The translations under genes and the position numbers were made by a program. The notes beneath the pieces were generated by a model. The model was given only the letters and a program-made list of their open reading frames with translations, made no database searches and was not told the origin of the DNA. A stretch of 64,000 nucleotides of DNA from Symbiodinium sp. CCMP2592 (lineage: Eukaryota; Sar; Dinophyceae; Suessiales; Symbiodiniaceae), in NCBI GenBank assembly GCA_905221615.1, contig CAJNDT010005390.1, forward strand, positions 234,994 through 298,993, written 5' to 3'. This document shows, one piece after another, positions 52,650 to 62,700 of this stretch (position 1 is the first letter of the stretch; the number at the start of each line of letters is the position of its first letter).

Positions 52650-52722
52650 GATTTTGGGGGTTCCATATAACAAGTATAGTATTCTGTACCCCAACACCCT
52701 ATTCTAATTGGTAAGGCCCCTT
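52650..52722. repeat. Palindrome family P5, copy lacking left arm
   Basis: TTTTGGGGGTTCCATATAAC, TATAGTATTCTGTACCCC and CCCTATTCTAATTGGTAAGG match the inner and right parts of P5. Confidence 0.72.
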
Positions 52723-53320
52723 TATTAAGAGCCCGAAGCCCTGCATCCGTTGGATGCCCAGTTGGCAAAGCGTCCTTAGAAAGAAAAGTTGGCATTCTAC
52801 TTGCTCAATGTGTACTTCACGACATTTGCAGAGCCTCTCTGGCCAGTATATGACTGTCAAGCTACCTCTGAACCCAAAAACCTCAACTCTGAATCCAAAG
52901 CCCTGAACCTGAAACCTTCATTCCTAACTAACCTAACCCCCAAATCCTGGAAAGAAAGCCCCTTGAACCAACCTCAAACGCACGAATTCGCATGGACGCC
53001 TCAAGACCCAGGTTGGACTTCTCCTTTCCATACAAAATCTGCGGCCGGGAGGAGGTGGATGTCGGACCTTGATGAGGTTTAGGGGCTGAGCGTTTAGAGT
53101 TTAGGGGTTTTGGGTTTATGGTTCAAGTGTTAGGGTTGTAAGGGTCATTGGCAGGGTTCAGGGTTTAAGGTTTTACGGCCAGTAAGTTTCAAAGTATCCA
53201 GCTTCGTCGGTCCTTGTAGCGAGATCTGTTTGCCTCCCTGCGTTTGCCTGGCCGTGTGCATGGTCCCCCATTATCTGGCAAAAGCGCTCAAGCTATGCCA
53301 CATCAGGCTTCACATCATGG
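52723..53320. other. Intergenic, no gene recognised
   Basis: Unique sequence with telomere-like words. The 97-codon plus frame at 52,789-53,082 has no domain. Confidence 0.4.
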
Positions 53321-53462
53321 ACTAAACCCTAAATCCCTAAACCCTCAAACCCCGAAACCCTAAACCCCAAATCCCTAAACCCTAAAACCTAAAACCCTAA
53401 GCCCTAAAACCCTTAACCCCTAAACCCTAAAACCCTAAACCCAAACCCTAAAACCCTAAACC
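53321..53462. repeat. Interstitial telomere-like array (CCCTAAA/CCCTAAAA)
   Basis: CCCTAAA mixed with CCCTAAAA and CCCCAAAT units; degenerate. Confidence 0.9.
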
Positions 53463-53639
53463 ACAGGGCAGCATAATTTTCAGGAGTGTTTGCGAAACGG
53501 GCTTTCAGCGAGGCCCTGGTCCGAGGGGTGGCGAGAACTGGCCTGTTCCGAGATCACTCTGATGCCGCGGGGGCGTTGCAACGACAACCAGACCAACATC
53601 CACACGGTTCGATCAAGAAATAGTCCTAAATGGAAACAG

Positions 53640-53719
53640 CGGCAACAACAACAGCAGTAATTGTTACATTGTTGCGAGCAGCAACAACAACTACAACAGC
53701 AATAACAACAACAACAACA

Positions 53720-53780
<61 letters not shown>

Positions 53781-53827
53781 GTACTAGTACTACTACCTAC
53801 TAGTACTACTACTACTACTACTACTAG

Positions 53828-53886
<59 letters not shown>

Positions 53887-54235
53887 CTACTACTACTACT
53901 ACTACTACTACTGCTACTGCTACTGCTACGCTACTGCTACTGCTACTACTGCTACTGCTACTACTGCTACTGCTACTGCTACTGCTGCTGCACTGCTACT
54001 GCTACTGCCTACTGCTACTGCTACTGCTACGGCTGCTACTGCTACTGCTACTGCTACTGCTACTGCTACTGCTACTGCTGCTACTGCTACTGCTACTGCT
54101 ACTGCTACTGCTACTGCTACTGCTACTGCTACTGCTACTGCTACTGCTACTGCTACTGCTACTGCTACTGCTACTGCTGCTGCTACTGCTACTGCTACTG
54201 CTACTGCTACTGCTGCTGCTGCTGCTAATAAGCCC
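53640..54235. repeat. Trinucleotide arrays: (AAC)n, (ACT)n, (ACTGCT)n
   Basis: Starts as CAACAA text, becomes pure ACT at about 53,717, then from about 53,930 an ACTGCT hexamer array to 54,228. The minus-strand poly-Ser frame (54,002-54,439) is an artefact. The array ends immediately before the LINE frame opens. Confidence 0.96.
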
Positions 54236-54263
54236 CTTGGCTCCGCCAGGATGAGAAAGAGAG

Positions 54264-57200
54264 ATGTTGTCGAAACAGCGGGACCCTGCCACCCCCAACA
54301 GTAACGGGTGCACTAGAAGGTACGAGTGCCTCAACCTCAACACGGCTGTAGGCTGCATGATGGCTGCGCTTCTTGCCTGTCTGTTCCCACTTGCCCCACC
54401 ATGGCAACAGGGCTCAAACTTTGTGCCACAGAGTCCCAACTGGACAGCCTCCAGTTCGTGTGATTGGTCCGGCTCTCAGCATCTGCAGCTCCCCTTACTC
54501 TCGTGGCCAGTTGCTAGGTGCACTTCAGAGCAGCTGTTTCCTAGCGCCGCCTTCTGTGCTCAAGCCTCGCTGTCGCATAGCCTGCTCAGCCCAGGATGTC
54601 CCCCAAGGAAGCACGGAGAGGCAACCCATCGAGGTCGCGATCTGGAAGGCCTAAGGCCAAAGCAACGGTGGCTCCGGAGACCTCTTCATCTGATAGCCCA
54701 CCGAGCCCACCGAGCTCAGGCGAGGAGGCCACCGCTCCGCCAGCTGCTACCACAAGTGCTCCAGCAGGACCTCCTCCTCCAGTGCCGGTCAATAGGCCAC
54801 GAGGAAGCGTTGGATGTGCCAAGAGTAAGCCCGCGGGGCCGCCCCCACCGACTCCAGCATCCTGCACGTCTCTTCCGACAACACCGGTGCAGGCCTTCGC
54901 TGCCATGGCTCCAGGAGGCTTACCAGCGGGTGCTCCACCAAGCACAGGGCCTATCACTGTCGCAATGGGAGCTGCTCCTACGCTTCCATTGCCTACTCCG
55001 ACCTTGCTGCCTCCCCCGACTGCACCCCCGGCACCGAGTGTCAATGCAGCAGAGGGAGTTTTGGGCACACCAGCTGGACCTGCGCAACAGCAGCCAGCCA
55101 CTATCACTACCAAAGTGGCGGGCTGGACTTTCACGCTTACGGTTAGGCCACCGAGCTGAGCCACGAGACAACAGGTTCTATGGTGGCCAGGCACGAGCTT
55201 TCTGCAGAGTTTGCACTACAGGTGCACCTGACAGCTGTCAGCTCTCTGCCGTCTCTTCCTGTATGCAGACTTGTTGTTTTGTGCCCAGCAGCCTCTCGAA
55301 TGGGACTCACAAAAGACGTGCTGTTTCTGTCGGCGCACTTGCACTGACACCACTTCGGAGCCAGCTGTCACTGCTAACTTGGCCTATCCTCTATGCTGAC
55401 TGCACTGCCCAGGCCGACCTCATGGCAGACTCCAATGACATCGCGAAGGCTCCAGGTCAGCGGAGCCCTCCATTTGCACTTGGCATATCTTTGTCGAACG
55501 CTGCTTGCCACAGGTCTCAGGACCCTCGAGACGTCCACCTTGGTGTTCTCCCTGCCCACCACGGGGCTTGGATCTCAGTTCTGCAGCTGCAATCTGTGAC
55601 CAGCCAACATGAGACTCTACCGTGCTCCTGCATGCATTCTGCAGCCCCACCATGTGGTTGTCGCGTGTGTCTGCAGCTTTCCACAAACCAAGACACATTG
55701 ATGACTTTGGTAGAGCATGGGGTCCTACAGTTGACTGCCACTACCTCTGACCACCTTGCTTCCCTTAGGGCTGGGAGACCTCTCGCCGAATACTTGCAGG
55801 TATCACCCCCTCAACTTCTTAAGTCAAGGGACTATCCTGTCATAACGCGCCCCACCTGCGCCCTTCGAGGGATCATGGAGCCTGCCTCCGAGCCTGACCG
55901 GCCGCAGTGGCAGGCGGCACTCGTCCCGCTTACAGTGGGGACCGAAGTAGAGGTGATCGACGGTCACAGACGTCATCTCGTCGGCCGCCGAGGGATTGTG
56001 CTCCCTACCTTGGAGTGTGACCGCAACACTACGCGGAATGTGCGGATCATACAAGGCCCTCGGGATGAACAACGTCGTACTTTTACAATCGACAAGGAGC
56101 ACCTCGCTCCCCGACTGGGGTTGGAAGCCACACAAGCTTCCATGTGTGATGGAATGGAGCCGAGTCTGAGGTGGAGATGTGCTCCCCCACCATTAACCAT
56201 CTACAGCGCCCGATACCTCCTCGGCTATCAGGCCCTGGAGACCATGGTGCCTCCGGCGGCACCCAAACGGAATCCAGCTGGACACTATGTCCATCCCCCG
56301 GTGGAAGATGCTACGCTTGAGGCACCCTGGGAAAAACACGTTGACCAAGCTAGCGATCGGCCCTTTTACTACCACCCGGGGACAAAGCAGGTGACCTGGC
56401 GCAAACCTCGGCCTGCCCTGGTTCTTCCGAGGGAAGAGGAGACTGGGCCCACCAAGCCCAGGAGAAGCAAGACCGCGATTCCCCAACCTCGTACTCCGAG
56501 TCCGCCTCCTCCCAAGAGGATGAGAAAGCATCCCACCAGTGATGCTCCGCAGAACACCACGAGCTCTACGACTCAGTCTTCAGCTTCTGCCACAGCTACA
56601 GGGACACCTACTACAGAGAGGAAGCCCGCTCCGGCCTTTGATCCCCAATCTTCTGGTGGCCCTTCTGAATGGAACCTGGCCGATCATGCTTTACCTGCCT
56701 CTCCAGATCGAGTACTGATCTGGGGGGCCAAGGCCAGGACACAGCTGCCCCAACCGCCGAGTGCTCCTGCTTGTACCCTGGATGTGGAGAGGTTTCTGCA
56801 GAGCTTCTTCAGGACACGGCGAGGCCCCACTGGTACATCTCTGGCCACCCTACTTGGGGACCCAGTCCCGCAACCTGATGGTTGGTGGAGGCTCCCGTGG
56901 ACACCACTGGATCCACGGCACTGCGAGCTGCTGTGCCAGGATGGCTGGCTAAGGGGATGGCACGGATGTAAGATGGAGGCGCTTTACTCCATCATCTACC
57001 ATGGCCAACTTCTCCCGAGCACTGACGAGTCGAAAGGAGACAGATTCCTGGCAGGCTGTCCAGGGGTGTATCTGCACCGCGACAGCCTGCAACACAAGGT
57101 GGAGAACTACATGCGATGGATACCACTATGTGGAGATGGTCTCTTTTGGGCTGCTAAGTGGGAGGTGGTGTATGCTCCCTCGGGGAGCAACAAACATGGC

Positions 57201-59777
57201 AAGCGTACCGATCAGGTTATACAAAGTGCTGAGTCGGTGGAGCTGGTGGCCCTCTGGCTCTCAGTGCGCTCCGAGAACATGCTGCCTGAGGGAACTGCTG
57301 TGCAGGCCACATGGACGCCCGCCCGTGAGGCCAACCCTTGCCTCACAGAGTCCAAGCGGCGAAGCAGTGCTTTGATACAGGCTGTGGACTTTGCGGCACT
57401 CTCTGCTTCCTCCAGACCTTTGCCCAGCTCCAGTTCGCGGCCTGACCCTGCGATCGACGACAAAGGCCGACTCAAGCCGACACCCAAAGCTCGTGGTCGC
57501 CTGCCACACATCCCTTCTGAACTCGAGAAGGACTGCACACCTGCACAAGCGAAGCTCACTATACAGGCAGGAGATCTCGTCCTTCGATCGGCCACAGCAC
57601 ACAGCTCGGAGACTCCTAATGCTCCGACCATGGTTTCGGCTGCTACCTTGGCCGACCCATCAGATCCACCTCAACGAGGACCCAAACGGGTACGATCTGA
57701 TGCTTCCTCTCCGAAACCAAGGAGGATGCAGACACGGCCCAAGCCGAGACGATCGATTTGGTTTGACGTCACGGACAACCCGGCTGATCCACCACCTACG
57801 ACCTCCTCAACCGCAGCCAAAGGCCGTGGCACTGGGATGACCAAAGCTGCGAGGCACCAGGAACGCGTCCGCAAGAAGATGGCCAAGAAAATGGAAGAAA
57901 TCTTCCAGGCCAATAGAGCCGCAGGACTTCACTCGGACTCAGCGGCCTCATCCAGTGCAGCATACAAGGATCCAGCCTGCTGTTCATCATGTCCACGTCT
58001 GCATCGGCATAGTCCATCTTGCCTGAAGACCCACATGTTCCTCTCCCATCAATCGGGCAAGCTTCATGTCCTCGCTCCTCTAAGGTCTGGCCTACTGGAG
58101 GCTTCGCCAAACCAGGGTGACACAGGCAGGGATTGCTTTACTGAGTGCTCGGAGTTGCAGACCTCTGCACCTAGGATCGAGCAGCCACCTGGGTGGGTTC
58201 CCCGCTCACAAACCTTTGTTGCTCCTTCCACCAGTCACTGCCTGCAACACTTGGGGCCATCAGGCTTGTATCTCCCGACCTGCCGGATGCCCGCCGGCAC
58301 GCCCGACTCCTTGCAGGTCCCTTCGTTAATTTACTGGGGGTCTGAACGGCACCTGAGCTCTTTTCCATGTACCCATCCAGGCCTTGAACGTCCGGTGTGC
58401 ACATCTACGACAATGCCAGTCGGGATCACATGGCACTGCGGTGCCTCCCCACACCGTGCTCACTATCGCTGTGTTGTGCCTCGAGGTATGTCAGCTGCAC
58501 TGGCAACAGGCCCCACTCTGTTGCATGCCTATTGCTCTCGTAATGATTGCTCCAGCCATCGCACCTGGCAGGGGTGGCCAGACGCTTTCTTGACTGACAG
58601 ACCTGAACACTGCCTGGTGTGCCTTCGACACACCAGACCATCTGCTGCTGGACCTGCTTCGGTCCGGTGCCCACCTCCACCACCAGGAGCTGGTCTGCAA
58701 CCCGACGGGCTCTCAGCTCTCGAGACTGTCGCCCCCAAGCAGCTGCTAATCCCAACTCGCGGTTCCCTTAGCCTGCTTTCAGGTCTGTCTTCGCCATTGG
58801 GCGCAGGCCAGTGGATCGAGCAGACATCACCTCGAGATATGTTCCTGCCCAATTCGTGCAGGACATCCCGGGCACGTGGCTGGCCTATCGTCTGGCGGAC
58901 CCATGCTGTGAGTGGTGTCGGCTTGAATATCGTAGAAGCACCCCCTATGCCACCCGCATGCAACAAACTAGCACCTCGCAGACCAATAAGATCAGATCCT
59001 GTGAGTTTGTTCCTGACGAGCCGTTGCAACCCAAGGTTTCCCCTTCGGCCCTGGATCTGCACACTATGGATTAGATGTGTAGATGATCTGCTGCACCGTC
59101 CTTCGAAGTCGATGTCAGCATTTTTGACAACATGGACAACTGGCATCCCGAAGTGCCTCTCTCATAATCTCAACATATCTGCCCTGAGCCACTCCGGTCC
59201 CAATTCCGGAGACCGACTTTTTCATACGGCTGACAACCTGTTATCTCTCAGACACCCGCTGGTTGTCCATCTAGCCTCCGAACAGTCGGCAGGGGCGAGG
59301 GTTGTGAGCGGCTGTCACCCGCTCACGAGACCGAAACTCACCTTCGTGGTGGGGGACGGGAAGCCGTGGCAGGAGCCCAATGAACTACACTCTGCTGTGA
59401 GGGCAGTCTTGCGAGACCCCCCACAAAACCACACTACATGCTTTGACCTAAGAGTTACTCTAGGCATCGCCTGCTCTCCTAGCCTGACCTCCACTCCGTT
59501 TTCAGTCATCTGTTCATCGTGGGCTGGTCCGGGTGATCAGACTGCAGGCCCCTGTGGCGTGCCGAACAGCCTGGACAAGCTGCTGCTAGGATATGTTCCA
59601 CTGCAGTCCAAGCCCCGGTACCTCTTCCTCTACAAACAGGGTCTCCCTGTTCGCCTCGTTGCCATCCGGGCTCCAGCACTTCTACACCTTACCTCTCCTG
59701 GCCTTTCTCGCTCTCGGAGGCCTTTCCCTGGAGTACAAACACTAACACCTGCCACTAGATCAACCCACACTGCTGAC
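54264..59777 (+). CDS. LINE ORF1-like protein with KOW-like and WW-like segments
   Basis: Continuous frame of 1837 codons from ATG 54,264 to TGA 59,775. The first ~290 codons may be non-coding. A second frame, 54,596-55,159 (MSPKEARRGNPSRSRSGRPK, then Ser/Pro/Ala-rich to WTFTLTVRPPS), looks more like a true N-terminus and would join this frame by a one-base shift near 55,150. Clear sequence then follows: NRFYGGQARAFCRVCTTG; a Cys cluster (CSCMHSAAPPCGCRVC); a KOW-like element (VPLTVGTEVEVIDGHR then LVGRRGIVLP, about 55,923-56,010); a WW-like domain (PWEKHVDQ...PFYYHPGTKQVTWRKP, 56,325-56,408); a globular segment (MEALYSIIYHGQLLPSTDES to LFWAAKWEVVYAP, about 56,970-57,200); a basic region (RHQERVRKKMAKKMEEIF) and Cys/His-rich stretches (CCSSCPRLHRHSPSCLKTH; AYCSRNDCSSH; EHCLVCLRH). 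ORF1 proteins of LINEs usually bind RNA; the protein-interaction modules here are unusual. Confidence 0.75.
56325..56408 (+). other. WW-like domain within LINE ORF1
   Basis: Trp at 56,328 and Trp at 56,397 are 23 residues apart, close to the 20-23 of WW domains. Between them are the aromatic triplet FYY and a Thr (PGTKQVTW), and a Pro follows the second Trp by three residues (WRKP). The Asn before the hairpin is replaced by His. WW domains bind Pro-rich ligands; the same protein has Pro-rich stretches on both sides (TPSPPPPKRM). Confidence 0.6.
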
Positions 59778-62700
59778 AGGTCTTGCCCTCCGTCGACTGC
59801 GTATTGCCCCAGCCGGACCCCGGGCACGACGCCGTACCCCAGGCAATGCCCTCGCTCCATCCTGTTCCTCTCGACTTTGCTTGCACTACCAAGGTCGATC
59901 TGGGGAGTGCCATCTGCACACCCCCTGCATTCTACAGTTGCACATCACTCAGCGACCCTCAATCAGGCCACCGTCCATACAAATGCGCACACATTTGCCA
60001 GGAAGAGATCCTACAAACGTGCCCTACGTCGTGCTGCACAGGACGAGGCCCAGCATACGATTTATCGAGGTCGTGTCTGTACCCTGCAACAGCTCTGCAA
60101 GGGCTATCGGGGCCATCGACCTGCCCCTCAGGCTGAGCGTCGCATGCAGCAGGCCGCTCTGAAAGTCTCCCAGGGACGCCTGCTGTTCCTCTCATGGAAT
60201 GCTGGAGGCTTGTCCCAGGCCCTGTGGCAGGAATTCTTGCTGACACTTGAAAACATGCCACCTGACGAACGACCCCAAATCGTGTGTGTCCAAGAAACCC
60301 ATTGGACGGACAAGGTGGCGCCAACATTTCCCACTGCTACCTGGGACGTGTATACCTCCCCAACCACAGACAACAAATCTGCTGGGCTCCTGATTCTTCT
60401 CAATAAGAATGCCACCCGCAACTGCAGAATTGTTTACGCCGACCCTCAACCGGGCAGGGTGCAACACTTGAGGATACTACACGACAAATGGGCAGTTGAC
60501 CTGCTGCACATCTATCAAAAGCCGCACAACTCTCATCCACTCGCACTGCAATCCTCGAAAACCATACGTTTAGCTGTCTGGGAGTGCATTGGCAAGATCC
60601 TGGCAGCTCTGCCTGCCCGAAACACAGTGATCATGCTTGGAGATTTTAATACTCAGATCAAGCCGTGTGCTGCAGCCGGCACCAGGATCTGTTCAGGCAC
60701 CAGCACGAGCACACATCCGCCAGATCAGGCAAGGTTGCAGCACCTGGTAGAGGACTTTTCCCTCTTACACCTCAACTCGTGGTGCAAGGCGGCTGGCCCT
60801 ACATACCATCACAACAAAGGTGCTAGCCTTATCGATCATATCATCATGCGTACCAGCCAAGCGGATGATCGTGCTAGGCAGGCGAGACCGCTCCGCCTGG
60901 GATTGGCTGCCTGGAGACTTGGTGGGTATCACCTGCCACTGAAGGCCAGCATCCCGCTTCAGCGTTTCCACACCCTCAACAAATCGGTGGCACCACAACG
61001 GGCGTGGGACCATTGGGGCCTGATTCAGGTTTGCCGCTCCACCTGGGACCCGAGAGTTCAAAGTCTACGCTCTGCTGTCCAGGCATCCCTACCAGGGGTT
61101 CATGATCTTGGGCAATTGCATGACACCCTGATCCACTGTGCCTCCCAATTCTTCCCGCCACCCGCAGGACAGCATCGACTGGCCCTATGGCAAACACCGC
61201 CTATGCAGGATGGTATTCGCTCCATGTGGCAGGCCTACCGAGTCTGGAAGACAGCCAAAGCTCAAGCTCAGCATAATCCGCTCTATGTTTCCAGGTGCTA
61301 CCATCACTTCAAGACGGCACACAAGGCCTTTCGTCGTGCCGGGAAAGAAGCCAAAAAGCACTGGTTCCATGGCAGGCTACAGGAACTCCAGACTGCTGCC
61401 AGCTCAGGCGACTCTCGCAAGCTATATGCTGGCATCCGTACCTTAGCTCCCAAATCCTCCAAGCCGAAGGTTCAACTGCGAGACTCTGGCGGACATCTGC
61501 AGGATCCCAAGACCCAGCTAAAACAGTTGGAAACGCACTATCGCAAACTGTATGCTGCGGACGAGGATGGCAGCATACAGGGCCCCCAGCGACAGCCCAT
61601 TCACATTGAAGTCACGGAGGCCGAAATGACCCTGGCGCTTTCGCAATTGTCACCGCATAAAGCTACACCTCCGAACTTAGCCACAAACTCTCTATGGAGG
61701 CTAACCTCGGACCTCGTTGCGCCTCTCTTGTGTCAATGGTGCCGGCAATGGCCTCAAATACCAGAGCTTTGGAGAAGCGCATGGTTGACTCTTGTTCCCA
61801 AGATTCCGCGACCACTTTCACCAAAGAATCTCAGACCTATAGGGCTAACTGAATCCAGTGGCCGTGCATATGCTTCCATACTGCAGGCGAAATTGCGCCC
61901 CTACGCCGAGAGATTCCTTGCAGACCAGGCACAATTTGCATATCTGCCAGGTCGCAATGCTGCCCAAGCCATACATCGGGTCGCTGCACACTGCAAATAT
62001 GTTCAGGATCGCTGCTCGATTTCAACACCTACGGTTGTTGATCGTCACGCACAACAGCCGAAACCCTGCCCACACTTTGCAGGTGCACAACTGTCGCTGG
62101 ACCTTTCCAGTGCTTTTGACCTCATGGACTGGCGCCTGCTGGACAAGGCTCTACTAGCGTCCGAAGTTCCGGCTGAGCTCAGACACCAAATCATGTCCTG
62201 GCACTCTGAAATCTCCTATGTCCTTACTCACCTTGGGCACACTGCCAAGGTGGAGGCCCAAAGAGGACTTAGACAAGGGTGTAAACTGGCTCCGTTGCTC
62301 TGGACACTCGCTCTAGCACAGATATATCGTGAGATTCTTGCTGAGGGGGACCCGCTTCTCACAGCCCCTTGGCTAGAGCAATGCTCCACGATTTATGCTG
62401 ATGATATACACCTCAAGGATACTGTGCAGAACACTCGTGAGCTGGACGACATGGTGTATCGCTTTAGTAAGATCCTCGATGCCCTTGCGGCCCATGGTAT
62501 GGTCATCAACTCGGCCAAATCAGCATTGCTACTGAGACACAAGGGCAGTTTCATCCGAGGCTGGCTGCGCCGACACCTCATACCCAAACCCGAGGGGGAT
62601 CTCCTACGTTTTCGCAGTCCGCGGGGAACAGTGTATGAAATTCCATTGCGTGACCATCACACGTACTTAGGCATACGTATCTCCTACCATTCACAGGCCA

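Noticed and set aside
54002..54439. Minus-strand poly-Ser frame of 145 codons
   Set aside because: Created by the (ACTGCT)n array; no non-repetitive coding support.
54586..55194. Minus-strand 202-codon Gly/Ala/Val-rich frame
   Set aside because: Opposite-strand shadow of the Pro/Ala/Ser-rich LINE N-terminus.
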